This document shows, piece by piece, positions 42,798-52,373 of a stretch of DNA of 64,000 bases. Both the position numbers and the translations under genes were made by a program. Where the stretch lies: the NCBI GenBank assembly GCA_038235165.1, contig JBBSUG010000003.1, positions 1 to 64,000 on the forward strand, given 5' to 3'. The notes beneath the pieces were generated by a model, which was not told the origin of the DNA, made no database searches, and was given only the letters and a program-made list of their open reading frames with translations. Source of the DNA: GCA-002050365 sp038235165. Lineage in GTDB: Bacteria > Acidobacteriota > Blastocatellia > Pyrinomonadales > Pyrinomonadaceae. Position 1 is the stretch's first letter; each line of letters starts with the position of its first letter.

Positions 42798-45700
42798 ATG
42801 AAAGCGTTTTATTTGCGTTTTTTTAAGGTCATTCAAAAGATTATGCCGGCAACACTAATTGTTTTGTTGAGTGTCGGAGCGGTGTTTGCTCAGGCACAAG
42901 CCAGCACCGCCGATTTGCGCGGTTTAGTGACCGATCCGAACGGCGCAGTCGTGCCGGGAGCAACCGTCACGGCTAAAAATTCAGCGACCGGAATCAGCCG
43001 CACCGTCACGGCAAATGATGAAGGCGCTTATCAAATGTTCGCACTGCCGCCAGGAGAATATGAAATCTCGGCGGTCGCTTCGACCTTCAAAAAAACGGTC
43101 ATTTCGCCTGTTCGTCTGACCGTCGGACAAAGCGCGGAACTCGGCATCAAACTCGAAGTCGGCACACAGGATTTGGTGGTTAATGTTCCCGGCAGTTCGG
43201 TTGAGTTGGTCGAAACGACGCGCACGACGGTTTCCAATACAATTGACCAGCAGCGCATCGAAAATCTGCCGATCAACGAACGCAGCGCGACCGGATTTGC
43301 ACTGACGATTTCCACCGTTGGACGCGACAACGGTCGCCCGATTGGTCCCGCGCCGACTTCCGGGCTGAACATCGGCGGACAGCGCGGACGTTCGACTCTG
43401 GTTCAGGTTGACGGGGCTGATTTTACGGATAATTCGGTCAATGCTTCCCGCACGACGGTTTCGCAGGAAGCCGTGCAGGAATATCAGGTGGCGACCAACT
43501 CCTATGCGCCGGAATTCGGACGCGCCACGGGCGGCATCGTCAACGTCGTGACAAAACGCGGCACAAACACCTATACCGGCAATCTTTTCGGCTTTATCCG
43601 CGATAAAAAAGTTCAAGCCCGCAACCCGTTCGCGCCGTTCAAATCGGCTTTCACGCGCACCCAGTTCGGCGGAACGCTCGGCGGTCCGATTGTCAGAGAC
43701 AAAACATTTTTCTTTGCGTCGTTTGAACGGCGGCAACGCAACGAAACCGGATTTTTCACCAGCGATGTCGCGCAGGGTTTGACGGCTTCGATTACGCTCG
43801 GTGCGCCGATTCTCCCTTTTACGCAAACCTTTAGCCGCTTAACACCGGCGCAGGCGCAATACGCGCAAAGTTTGCTTGCGACCGGCAACGCGACCGCCAT
43901 CGGCACGGCGGTTCAGTATCTTTATCTGGCTTCGAGCGGCGGCAGCACGGCATTGACCGGCACGAATCCGCTGATTAGCGCGGGCGGCGCGATTACCGCC
44001 GGACAAGTTGTCGGCTCGAGATTTTTCCTGACCGGCGCACCCGTTCCCGTTAATACGCAAAACGATCAGGGACAATTTATCGCATTTCGTCCGCTCAATG
44101 ATTTACAGAGAGTTTTTCCCGTCACCGACCGGTCGAATTTCTTTTCAGTTCGCGGCGATCATAACTTCAATGACAACAATCAATTAACGCTGCGTTTCGG
44201 CTATAATCCAGGAACGCTGACGGGAATTCAGGTCGAATCACAAAATCAATCTCTGGGGCAGAACGACTTTTCGCGCACCGGAATTACGGAAATAAAAGAT
44301 ACATCTTTCACCGCCGGACTCAGTTCGACGCTCGGCGGACGGGCGGCAAACGAATTTCGCTTCAGCTACGGCAGGCGCAACACGAGTTTTCGTTCGCAGA
44401 ACGGCGACGCGGTTTCATTTAATATTTCGGGAACGGCGTTCGTCGGACGCGAACTTTTCTCGCCGGTCAGACGCACCGAAACGCGGTATCAATTCGCCGA
44501 TAATTTTAACTACATCGTCGGCACCCACAGTTTGAAATTCGGCGGCGATTTTAATTTCGTTAATATTCCGAGCGCGGTTTTTGAATTAAACTTCGCCGGA
44601 CTTTTCAACTTCGGTGATTTTAACGCCGCCAACCTTGGTTTTCCGGTCAACGCCCCGGCATTTACGCCAGTGCAGTCTTACGGACTCGGCTTGCCGTCGC
44701 TGTATTTGCAGGGTTTCGGTGATCCGGTCAGCCAGATTAAAAATAAACCGATTGCCTTTTTCGCTCAGGATTCGTGGAAAGCGACGCGCCGTTTGAATAT
44801 CAATTACGGCATTCGCTACGATGTCGAATTTACGCAAACCATCGCGCCTGTCGGAATTCAAGACCCGCTTTCACGCATTAATCTTTCAGATGCGGATATT
44901 TTAGCGGCGCAGGATGTCGTCGGCGTTCAGCAGGGCTTCCCCCGCGATAAAAATAATTTTGCGCCGCGTTTCGGCTTCGCTTACGATATTTTCGGCAACG
45001 GTAAAACGGTCGTGCGCGGCGCACTCGGTCTTTTTTACGATCATCCGCTGCTCGCCGCCGCTTTTAACTCGGACATTGCCGACGCGGTGCAGCAGCAGCA
45101 GGCGACGTTGACGGCGGGAAGTCCGGTGCCGACCAATTTAATCAACGCTTCGCAGGTTTTTCAGGGAACGGTTTGTGTTCCCGGGTCAACCTCGAATCCG
45201 CTCTGTGCGCCGGGAGTCGTCACGCCCGGAGTCGCGCCGGGAACGCAGTATCAATTCGGCAGACAGCGGTTTAACGATCAAACTTTTCCCGGTTTCGGGG
45301 CGGTTTTGCCGTTCACGCTGCCGGTTGCCAAAGATTTTCAATATGCTTCGGCGACACAGGCAAATTTGACGGTTGAACGGCAGTTGACCAAAAATATGGC
45401 GGTGTCGGCTTCGTATATTTACGTCGGCGCACACCATTTGCCGCATCCGACGGATGTGAACACGCCAAACACTGCACTGCAAATTCAAAATTTTCAACGC
45501 TTTACCGGACGTTTGCCGATCAGCACACAGGAAGCCGTCGCGTTTTCGATTCCGACCACCGGCACACCGTGTCCGGGCGGTGTGCCGCTGCTTTGCTATA
45601 CCCTGGCAACTCCGGCGGGAACGCCCGTGCCGTATCCGAATGCGGGACAAACTTTCGCGCTCGTCATTCCGGGAATCATCACCGCGCCTTTGACGAATTT

Positions 45701-46613
45701 GGGCAACCGAACGGTTTCATCTGCCGTCGCTAATTTCTTCCGTCCGAACTCGCCGAACTACTTTTTGGCACAGGCTCTGACGGGCGGCGCGGTTACGCCG
45801 GGAGTTCTCAATTCACAGCTTGCCGGAACGCTGCGAACGCCTGGACTTGTTTCGCCGTTCGGTGCGGTTGACGCGCAGGTGTCCGACGGCAATTCGAGCT
45901 ACAATGCTTTTAATCTCGAGTTAAAACGTCGTTTCGCCAATAATTTCACTTTTTTGGCTTCTTATACACTGTCACATTCGATTGACGATTCGAGCGATTT
46001 GCAGACATTGCTGATTCCGCAGGATGTTAATAACTTTCGCGCCGAACGTGCCGATTCGCTGTTCGACCAGCGACATCGTTTCGTGTTCAGCGGTGTTTTG
46101 TCCGCGCCGACCAATTGGCGCGGTTCGGAAAATTTGGCGAAAAAGATTTTCGCGGATTTCACGCTCGCGCCGATCATCGAACTTTCGTCCGGTCGTCCGT
46201 TTAACATCATCACCAATGTTGATGCTAACAACGACCAGTCAACCCAAACCGACCGTCCAAGTGTGCGGGAAGACGGAACGCTGTGTGTTCCGGGTTCAGC
46301 CGGATGCACTCCGCTCATCACGAACGGGCAATTTTCGACGGGGAATTTAGGTCGCAATCGCGGTATTACGCATTCCTACGCTTCGTTTGATCTGCGAGTG
46401 GCGAGAAGAGTGCGTTTCAACGAACGCATCAATCTCGAATTGATTGCGGAAGGCTTTAATCTTTTCAATCGCTTTAACGAAGGGTCGGCATCGCCGTTTT
46501 TCACCGATGTCAATTCCTTCGGTCAGCGCGACAGCGGCGGACGCTATTTCAGCCGCTCGACTGCTTCGTTCGACCCGCGTCAATTCCAGTTTGGATTCAA
46601 ATTGAACTTCTAG
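42798..46613 (+). CDS. Oar-like TonB-dependent receptor 2
   Basis: This 1271-residue paralogue shares the layout of receptor 1: signal peptide (LIVLLSVGAVFAQAQA), carboxypeptidase-regulatory-like domain (RGLVTDPNGAVVPGATVTAKN), plug motifs QVDGADFTDNSVNASRTTVSQEAVQEYQVATNSYAPEFGRATG in outline, and a barrel ending in QFQFGFKLNF. It is longer, mainly through larger extracellular loops near residues 290-420 and 780-960. AAGGAG stands eleven bases before the ATG. The ligand is unknown. An MITE copy follows about 75 bases after the stop. Confidence 0.92.
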   Translation: MKAFYLRFFKVIQKIMPATLIVLLSVGAVFAQAQASTADLRGLVTDPNGAVVPGATVTAKNSATGISRTVTANDEGAYQMFALPPGEYEISAVASTFKKTVISPVRLTVGQSAELGIKLEVGTQDLVVNVPGSSVELVETTRTTVSNTIDQQRIENLPINERSATGFALTISTVGRDNGRPIGPAPTSGLNIGGQRGRSTLVQVDGADFTDNSVNASRTTVSQEAVQEYQVATNSYAPEFGRATGGIVNVVTKRGTNTYTGNLFGFIRDKKVQARNPFAPFKSAFTRTQFGGTLGGPIVRDKTFFFASFERRQRNETGFFTSDVAQGLTASITLGAPILPFTQTFSRLTPAQAQYAQSLLATGNATAIGTAVQYLYLASSGGSTALTGTNPLISAGGAITAGQVVGSRFFLTGAPVPVNTQNDQGQFIAFRPLNDLQRVFPVTDRSNFFSVRGDHNFNDNNQLTLRFGYNPGTLTGIQVESQNQSLGQNDFSRTGITEIKDTSFTAGLSSTLGGRAANEFRFSYGRRNTSFRSQNGDAVSFNISGTAFVGRELFSPVRRTETRYQFADNFNYIVGTHSLKFGGDFNFVNIPSAVFELNFAGLFNFGDFNAANLGFPVNAPAFTPVQSYGLGLPSLYLQGFGDPVSQIKNKPIAFFAQDSWKATRRLNINYGIRYDVEFTQTIAPVGIQDPLSRINLSDADILAAQDVVGVQQGFPRDKNNFAPRFGFAYDIFGNGKTVVRGALGLFYDHPLLAAAFNSDIADAVQQQQATLTAGSPVPTNLINASQVFQGTVCVPGSTSNPLCAPGVVTPGVAPGTQYQFGRQRFNDQTFPGFGAVLPFTLPVAKDFQYASATQANLTVERQLTKNMAVSASYIYVGAHHLPHPTDVNTPNTALQIQNFQRFTGRLPISTQEAVAFSIPTTGTPCPGGVPLLCYTLATPAGTPVPYPNAGQTFALVIPGIITAPLTNLGNRTVSSAVANFFRPNSPNYFLAQALTGGAVTPGVLNSQLAGTLRTPGLVSPFGAVDAQVSDGNSSYNAFNLELKRRFANNFTFLASYTLSHSIDDSSDLQTLLIPQDVNNFRAERADSLFDQRHRFVFSGVLSAPTNWRGSENLAKKIFADFTLAPIIELSSGRPFNIITNVDANNDQSTQTDRPSVREDGTLCVPGSAGCTPLITNGQFSTGNLGRNRGITHSYASFDLRVARRVRFNERINLELIAEGFNLFNRFNEGSASPFFTDVNSFGQRDSGGRYFSRSTASFDPRQFQFGFKLNF

Positions 46614-46689
46614 TCGCGGGCGGCAGCGACAGAGGTAAAAGCAGTGGCAGCAACAAAAATGAGCAGGGAGTTTGTAAATTAAAATGACG

Positions 46690-46817
46690 TAAGTAGTCGT
46701 TCACAATTAGACTCGACTATTATATTACCGACTAAGTATTGTATTAAAATGAGTTATGCTATTTGCGTCCAAAAACCTAACCGCAAATAGGTAAAAGTAA
46801 TTGTGAACGACTACTTA
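46690..46817. mobile_element. 128-bp MITE, copy 2
   Basis: Identical by eye over its full length to the element at 10491-10618, with the same terminal inverted repeats, internal CTATTTGCG/CGCAAATAG hairpin and TA at both ends. Here it lies in the intergenic space after receptor 2 and breaks no gene. The lack of divergence between copies implies recent movement. Confidence 0.88.
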
Positions 46818-46896
46818 TTACCATAATCATTAGATAATTTGGTAATACGCTGTAATCTGCCCGTTGCCGCTGTTGCTTCTGCGACTGCCGTTGCTT

Positions 46897-48213
46897 TTAA
46901 CCCGGGTATTCAAACGGATGTTTCGCCAACACGACGCGCATATTTACCTGTCCGAAAAGCGTGTCGAGATATGCGCCGAAGCGGTGCAGAATCGGGACTA
47001 AATCTTTTTTGTCGGGCGTGATCAAAACTTCTTCGATAAACCGCTCGACCGTTTCCATATCTTTATAAAATAGAAAGCGAAGCGTCTTGTCGAGAAATTC
47101 GTTGAGATGATTATGCAGGTTATCTACCGGATAATTTTCAGGACTTTGTTCGGTTTTTTTGACCGACTGCAAAATATCCCACAGATTTTGGCGCAAAACC
47201 AGGGATTGTTTGAGTTTTAAATGAAAATTCGGGAAAAGTTCGGTCGCCGTAATATTTGGATTAACCAGTTGCGCGAAGTTGACCAGCGTTTGTTGAAAAC
47301 TGTCATTCAGAAGCGAAAAGGCAGTTTCTATTTTCGCGTAAATAAACGGTGTCGGGCGAATTTCGGCGAGTCCGGCGAGTTCATAGTTATAAACCTTGCG
47401 AAGCTCAATCGAAGCCGTATAAACCGCGCCGTCGAGCGAGCCGAACAATGCGTCTTCTTCATTCGGAAAACGCAGCAGACGATTATTGATATACGTCATC
47501 ATTTCCTGAATCTGCTCGTAAATACGCGAAAAAATCAGCAGCGAAGTTTTCAGCGGTTCATCATTTTTGAGCATTTTTTCAATTACGCTCAACCACTTCA
47601 AAATCTTGGCGAAACGCGGGAGGGCGAGCTTTAGATCGGCTTCCGTCGAGAATGAAAGCGGCGCAGTTTCGAGCATTTGACGGAATATTTCGGGCAAAAA
47701 ATCCTCGCCGGTTTTTTCGGCGTTGCCAATCAGTTTTTCAACCGCCGCTAAACTTTTGAGTTTGTCGGAAAGAAAATTACTCCACGCCGTCCATTCGCCG
47801 AATTTCAGCGGCGCGGCACGAAGCAAACCTTCACTGAGCAAAGCCGCGTCTTTTAACACCTGGGCAAGTTTGTAAATTTCGTCTTTATTGATCGGTTTTT
47901 CATTTCCGGCAGCGGCAAAATTTCGTTCACTGCAAACTTTTTCAAATTGAAAAACCATTTTTGAGCAGAGCAGCAGCGTCGAATGGGTCAGGCGGAATTC
48001 AATTGTCCAGTCGCGTGAAGCGGCTTTGGCGGAACTTTCCTCGACAAAAGAATGATTACGAATGTTTAAGAAACTTTCCAACCCTGACAGCCAAACACCG
48101 ATTTCAAATGCTGCATCACCCGTCTCAGGCGCGGCTGCCGGCGAAAAACTTTCGGGCTGGGCGGCGATAGCGGTCGGATTGAAATTTGTGGCTGTGATCG
48201 TGGCAACTTCCAA
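46897..48213 (-). CDS. Uncharacterised helix-rich protein
   Basis: No family is recognised for this 438-residue protein. The first 35 residues are Ala/Pro-rich and low-complexity (FNPTAIAAQPESFSPAAAPE); the remainder is almost entirely amphipathic helix with no membrane segment, no signal peptide and no catalytic motif I can name. Phrases such as RFIEEVLITPDKKDLVPILHRFGAYLDTLFGQ near the end could be a protein-interaction domain. Codon use and composition match the neighbours, so it looks native. It is leftward, with the rdgB gene divergent about 210 bases away. Confidence 0.7.
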   Translation of the reverse strand: MEVATITATNFNPTAIAAQPESFSPAAAPETGDAAFEIGVWLSGLESFLNIRNHSFVEESSAKAASRDWTIEFRLTHSTLLLCSKMVFQFEKVCSERNFAAAGNEKPINKDEIYKLAQVLKDAALLSEGLLRAAPLKFGEWTAWSNFLSDKLKSLAAVEKLIGNAEKTGEDFLPEIFRQMLETAPLSFSTEADLKLALPRFAKILKWLSVIEKMLKNDEPLKTSLLIFSRIYEQIQEMMTYINNRLLRFPNEEDALFGSLDGAVYTASIELRKVYNYELAGLAEIRPTPFIYAKIETAFSLLNDSFQQTLVNFAQLVNPNITATELFPNFHLKLKQSLVLRQNLWDILQSVKKTEQSPENYPVDNLHNHLNEFLDKTLRFLFYKDMETVERFIEEVLITPDKKDLVPILHRFGAYLDTLFGQVNMRVVLAKHPFEYPG

Positions 48214-48424
48214 GGTAAGATTTCCTCTCCAAATACATTTGTCGGCTTAAAAAGGCGTGAACGGAAAATATCCGCCACTTAATTTATACCTTGAAACCGA
48301 ACCATTAAGCAACAAAAATTTGCTGTTTATCTCGCGCCCGTTGTTTTTTGACGGCGACTCTCTGATAATTAAAGACGGTCGAAAATAAAATATACGAGCG
48401 AAAGTTGCTGACGGGCAGAAAAAA

Positions 48425-49066
48425 ATGAAAAGAGACGAAACAGAAATTCTCATCGCAACTACCAATGATGGGAAGGTCAAAGAACTGCAAAACTTTTTAG
48501 CCGATTTGAATATGCGCGTTTATGGTTTGAGTGATTTCCCGGAAATAACCGAACCGGTGGAAACGGGCGAAAGTTTCGCCGAAAATGCCGCTTTAAAGGC
48601 GGTGTTTTATGCGCTGCATACAAAAATATGGTCGCTGGCGGATGATTCCGGCTTGGAAGTTGATGCTTTGGGCGGTGCGCCGGGTATTTTTTCGGCACGT
48701 TACGGCGGTAAAGGAGCGGGAGATGAAGAAAAAATAGGTAAGATTTTGCGCGAACTGGAACAGACATCGGATGAAGAACGCCGCGCACGATTCGTCTGCG
48801 CGATGGCGATTTCTGATGAAACGGGCGATGTCAAATTTATTGCCGAGGGCGTATGCAGCGGCAAAATAGCTTTATCTGCAAGCGGCACGAATGGGTTCGG
48901 TTACGACCCGATTTTCATTCCCGATGGTTTTGAACAAACTTTCGGTGAACTTTCCGGTGAAATAAAGCAAAAAATCAGTCATCGGGCGCGGGCAATTGCA
49001 AAAATTATTAAGTTTTTAAGCAGTTTCACTACTTTGCCGCTTGACCAACGCAGTTTTCGCCTGTAG
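48425..49066 (+). CDS. rdgB: XTP/dITP pyrophosphatase (RdgB/HAM1)
   Basis: RdgB removes inosine and xanthosine triphosphates from the nucleotide pool. ILIATTNDGKVKELQ, the ADDSGLEVDALGGAPGIFSARY core and the GYDPIFIPDG and SHRARAI motifs are all present. The C-terminal tail after about residue 195 (KFLSSFTTLPLDQRSFRL) is longer than in typical homologues. tRNA-Pro follows 45 bases later. Confidence 0.92.
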   Translation: MKRDETEILIATTNDGKVKELQNFLADLNMRVYGLSDFPEITEPVETGESFAENAALKAVFYALHTKIWSLADDSGLEVDALGGAPGIFSARYGGKGAGDEEKIGKILRELEQTSDEERRARFVCAMAISDETGDVKFIAEGVCSGKIALSASGTNGFGYDPIFIPDGFEQTFGELSGEIKQKISHRARAIAKIIKFLSSFTTLPLDQRSFRL

Positions 49067-49110
49067 AATTCGGCATTTGGTAGTGTTTCTTAAATGAAAC
49101 GCTTAAATCA

Positions 49111-49187
<77 letters not shown>

Positions 49188-49219
49188 CTTCTTTTTCGAT
49201 TGGTCGGATTTTACCATCA

Positions 49220-49247
49220 CGGTCGTCTGAATTTTTTCAGACGACCG
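49220..49247. repeat. Inverted repeat between tRNA-Pro and HU gene
   Basis: CGGTCGTCTGA (49220-49230) and its complement (49237-49247) form an 11-bp stem around ATTTTTT. It may end the tRNA transcript, although the T-run is in the loop. The arm contains GGTCGTCTGAA, which is identical to the core of a Neisseria DNA-uptake-sequence dialect. Confidence 0.6.
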
Positions 49248-49299
49248 AATTTAATTAAAAAATTAACAATTACAAACACTTTTGGAGGGAAATTATATT

Positions 49300-49599
49300 A
49301 TGGCAGCAGCAGCTACAAAGCGTATGACACAAACGGATATTATCAACCAATTGGCTGATACGACCGGTATTAAAAAAGCGGATGCGAAAGAATTCTTTAA
49401 TGCTTTGGCGGATTTGGCAGCGAGCGAAGTGAAAAAGAGCGGCGAATTTACGCTTCCGGGATTCGGAAAATTGGTTAAAGCGGAGCGCAAAGCGCGCGAA
49501 GGTCGCAACCCGGCGACCGGCGACCCGATTCAAATTCCGGCTAAAACGACCGTCAAATTTCGTCTCGGAAAAGCGATGAAAGATGCCGTCGGCGAATAA
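49300..49599 (+). CDS. hup: DNA-binding protein HU
   Basis: The 99-residue nucleoid protein has the HU/IHF arrangement MTQTDIINQLADTTGIKKADAKEFFNAL, then FTLPGFGKLVKAERKAREGRNPATGDPIQIPAKTTVKFRLGKAMKDAV in outline, with the DNA-intercalating RNPATG arm. The N-terminus carries an extra MAAAATKR. The start is ATG 49300, since GGAGG lies about 12 bases upstream; TTG 49282 would include that site in the coding region. Confidence 0.94.
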   Translation: MAAAATKRMTQTDIINQLADTTGIKKADAKEFFNALADLAASEVKKSGEFTLPGFGKLVKAERKAREGRNPATGDPIQIPAKTTVKFRLGKAMKDAVGE

Positions 49600-49622
49600 T
49601 TAAATAACATTTTTTGTTTTTG

Positions 49623-49655
49623 AGGCTGATAAAAGTTACATTTTATCAGCCTTTT
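49623..49655 (+). terminator. Intrinsic terminator of the HU gene
   Basis: AGGCTGATAAAA (49623-49634) pairs exactly with TTTTATCAGCCT (49641-49652), followed by TTT. Confidence 0.85.
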
Positions 49656-49900
49656 ACCGTGTCTGAAGTCCATTTGAGAAAAAAATCACGAAATCTGAAA
49701 AAAAGTTGGTGACAAAAGATAAATACTTTGTTAATATTTTCTTACATAAGGTTGAAAAGTTAGCGACGAACTATTAAAATCAGCAGCTTTTGATTGGCTG
49801 GTTTCAACTAAGATATATCGAGAAGCCCGATTTTCGATTGGATTTCTCAGTGGTTTTGTCGTCTTTGCAGCTTTAAATAAACCAAGGTGGGAAATTCAAA
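49656..49900. other. Intergenic region upstream of the small protein gene
   Basis: This AT-rich stretch holds an imperfect inverted repeat near 49820-49848 (GAGAAGCCCGAT facing ATTGGATTTCTC). No gene is visible. It presumably contains the promoter for the small ORF at 49901. Confidence 0.35.
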
Positions 49901-50170
49901 ATGAAGCAAGGAGAATATAAAGTGGCAGCAGCAAAACAAATAACACTGCAGGAAAGAATTCTGCAAATTGACCATATTCAGGCACGTCGTTTCGCAAAAT
50001 TGAGCGGTGCGCCGATGGAAATCGCAACCGAAGGCATCATCAGACATCTGAAGGCTTGCGCCCGGATGGACGTAAATCCCGATGCTTCCGCCGTTCGTGA
50101 AATTATTGACGACGCGCTAAACGGCAGAAGAGTCTTCGCCGAAACGTCGAACGATCTTCTTGCAGCATAA
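49901..50170 (+). CDS. Small conserved-looking protein of unknown function
   Basis: The 89-residue product (82 if GTG 49922 is used) is helical and basic in the middle, with no recognised domain. GTG 49922 has AAGGAG eight bases upstream and gives a VAAAKQ start, similar to the MAAAA start of the neighbouring HU gene; ATG 49901 has only a weaker GGTGGG. The gene is closed by its own terminator, which supports it as real. Function is unknown. Confidence 0.65.
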   Translation: MKQGEYKVAAAKQITLQERILQIDHIQARRFAKLSGAPMEIATEGIIRHLKACARMDVNPDASAVREIIDDALNGRRVFAETSNDLLAA

Positions 50171-50203
50171 ATGTTTTTATAATTAAATAGTAATACCAAA
50201 TTT

Positions 50204-50229
50204 AACCGCCGGATTTTGGCGGTTTTTTT
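50204..50229 (+). terminator. Intrinsic terminator after the small protein gene
   Basis: AACCGCC (50204-50210) pairs with GGCGGTT (50218-50224) and runs into a string of T. Confidence 0.85.
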
Positions 50230-50251
50230 ATTTTTGTGAATCTTTCCGACT

Positions 50252-51208
50252 ATGAAAATTATCCCGATTGCCGTGCCAACCCCGTTCTACGTCGGCGATG
50301 TCAATATTTATCTGATCAAAGACGATCCGCTGACGCTGATAGATGTCGGACCGAAAACCGAATCCGCCGCCGCCGCACTGCGCGAAGGGTTACGAAAGCA
50401 CGGTGTTCAGATTTCCGACATCAAAAGGATCGTGCTGACGCACGCGCACGAAGATCACTGCGGTTTGGCAAAACAGGTGCGTGACGAAGCCGTGAACGCA
50501 CCTGTTTTTATTCACCGATGGGAAACGGGAAATCTGTTCGGCAGACCGTCGCGCGGAGAACATCAAAATCTGCTGATTCGCGCCGGAGTTCCGCCGGAAG
50601 CTGCGCGGGAAATACAAAATACTTACCAGGAGATTTCCCGGTTGACCGACACTCTCGCCGAAAATGAATTTTCCGAACTGCGCGACGAATCCGATCTCGA
50701 ATTTGCGAGCGGCACACTGCTGGTTTTACACACGCCCGGACACACGCCGGGTTCGTGTTCTTTTTTCCGGGAAGCTGACCGCACTTTAATCGCCGGTGAC
50801 TGTGTTCTCAAACGCATCACGCCTAATCCGGTCATTTCGCTCGACCCATTCGACGCAAAAAAACGCTTCAAATCGCTGGCTGAATATTTGGTTAGTCTGG
50901 CGCGGATTCGTGCGCTTGCTCCGACTTTGGTTTACGGCGGACACGGCGAACCGATCACGGATTTTGAAGAATTATTTCATCGTTACGTTCGTTCGATTGA
51001 CGACCGGCAGAAAAAAGTAGTCGAAATCGTTTCGGCGAACGGCGTGACGGCTTGGGACGCGGCGCGGAAACTTTTTCCACACGCGATTGACCAAAAAGAT
51101 CATCGTTTTCTGGCGATTTCCGAAGCCGCCGCGCATCTCGATTATGCCGAATCAAACGGAAAAATTGCGGTTGAAGTGCGGGATGATGTCGAGTTTTACA
51201 AAAAATAA
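50252..51208 (+). CDS. MBL-fold metallohydrolase (LACTB2-like)
   Basis: The metal site THAHEDH (H64, H66, D68, H69), the HTPGHTPGSCSFF histidine, GDCVLK and YGGHGEP make this an intact metallo-beta-lactamase-fold hydrolase. The C-terminal 70 residues (VRSIDDRQKKVVEIV...AAAHLDYAESNGKI) resemble the winged-helix tail of LACTB2-type enzymes. Substrate could be a thioester, lactone or RNA. It is a stand-alone gene preceded by the terminator of the small protein. Confidence 0.85.
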   Translation: MKIIPIAVPTPFYVGDVNIYLIKDDPLTLIDVGPKTESAAAALREGLRKHGVQISDIKRIVLTHAHEDHCGLAKQVRDEAVNAPVFIHRWETGNLFGRPSRGEHQNLLIRAGVPPEAAREIQNTYQEISRLTDTLAENEFSELRDESDLEFASGTLLVLHTPGHTPGSCSFFREADRTLIAGDCVLKRITPNPVISLDPFDAKKRFKSLAEYLVSLARIRALAPTLVYGGHGEPITDFEELFHRYVRSIDDRQKKVVEIVSANGVTAWDAARKLFPHAIDQKDHRFLAISEAAAHLDYAESNGKIAVEVRDDVEFYKK

Positions 51209-51295
51209 AAGTTATCAAAATAAAAATTCCGACAAATTTATGTCATAATCGAAATGCAATTTTGCAAATAAACAAGGGAGGAAATCAACTCGAAT

Positions 51296-51637
51296 ATGAG
51301 TGATACAACAGTAACCAAGGTAGATTCGGAAAATTCGCCGAGCGGCGAAATGGGGCAGAAATATTTAGCATCGGGCAAAAGTTTAGCGATGCGTTTGTGG
51401 GAAAACGAACCGCCGAACGACGATAAGGAAATGCACACCCGCGATTATGAAACGGTCGGCTATGTGATTTCGGGCAAAGCCGAACTTCATCTCGAAGGGC
51501 AGATGGTCACGCTCGCCGCCGGTGATTCATATGTTGTGCCGAAAGGCTCATCGCACAAATATAAAATTCTCGAAGCCTTCACGTCAGTCGAAGCGACGCA
51601 TCCGCCCGCGCACGTTCACGGGCGTGACGAAGAATAA
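51296..51637 (+). CDS. Cupin-domain protein
   Basis: The 113-residue protein is one cupin barrel: first motif MHTRDYETVGYVISGKAELHLEG, second motif GDSYVVPKGSSHKYKI, and a histidine-rich tail ATHPPAHVHGRDE that could add metal ligands. Function is unknown; such single cupins range from enzymes to sensors. ATG 51296 is the only sensible start. Confidence 0.82.
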   Translation: MSDTTVTKVDSENSPSGEMGQKYLASGKSLAMRLWENEPPNDDKEMHTRDYETVGYVISGKAELHLEGQMVTLAAGDSYVVPKGSSHKYKILEAFTSVEATHPPAHVHGRDEE

Positions 51638-51658
51638 ATAAAAAGTCAAAATTAGTGA

Positions 51659-51695
51659 AAAGTCCCGGACGGGAAATCGTCGGGGACTTTTTTTT
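51659..51695 (+). terminator. Intrinsic terminator of the cupin gene
   Basis: AAGTCCC pairs with GGGACTT around a 15-base loop and is followed by a run of T (to about 51695). Confidence 0.8.
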
Positions 51696-51793
51696 TGCTG
51701 CCAAAGTTTATTTTACCCCGGTTCAGACAACCAAATTTTCATCTCGCCGCGTCTTAGCGAAAAATCAAATAAATAAAGACGGGAGAAAATACC

Positions 51794-52291
51794 TTGAAAA
51801 TTATTCTAGCTTTAACTATCGGTCTGCTTTTGTGTATCAGTCTCGCAGCACAAATCGGTGACAATGAAAACAATCCCGAAATCGGCGTTGAAGAATTATC
51901 AATGGCACGCGATGACGGAAACGGCAAAGCGGGCGAAATAACCGACAAATTCAGCCCGCAAGATGTGCCGCTTTACTGCATTATTCGACTGACTTCGGAC
52001 AAGTCAGCCACAATTAAAATGAATATCGTCGCCGTCAAAGCGGACGGTTACAAACCCGGAACAAACGTCATCACCGTCAGTTACAGGACAAAGGAAAATC
52101 AAAACCGGGTGATATTTAACGCCGCGCCGGAAAAAAATTGGGCGGCGGGCGATTACCGCGTGGATGTTTCAATCAACGGCAAAATCGCCGGCAGTTTAAA
52201 TTTTGCCGTTGAAAAACAACCGGCGGACACAAAAGGAGAAACAAAATTTGCACCAAATAATAAACCGAAAAAGGGAAAAACGAAGAACTGA
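51794..52291 (+). CDS. Secreted protein of unknown function
   Basis: The 165-residue product begins with a signal peptide (MKIILALTIGLLLCISLAA). The start is TTG 51794, with GGGAG eight bases upstream. The middle (FSPQDVPLYCIIRLTSDKSATIKMNIVAVKA...GDYRVDVSINGKIAGSLNFAVEK) has the alternating pattern of an Ig-like beta sandwich. The last 25 residues are Lys-rich. No family is recognised. Confidence 0.7.
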   Translation: MKIILALTIGLLLCISLAAQIGDNENNPEIGVEELSMARDDGNGKAGEITDKFSPQDVPLYCIIRLTSDKSATIKMNIVAVKADGYKPGTNVITVSYRTKENQNRVIFNAAPEKNWAAGDYRVDVSINGKIAGSLNFAVEKQPADTKGETKFAPNNKPKKGKTKN

Positions 52292-52373
52292 AATTTCGCT
52301 GTATTCTAACCTCAACCAATCTGCCGATGCAGAGTGGAAACAGTTCAGATTCTCGTAAATAATTCTGCCGTCG

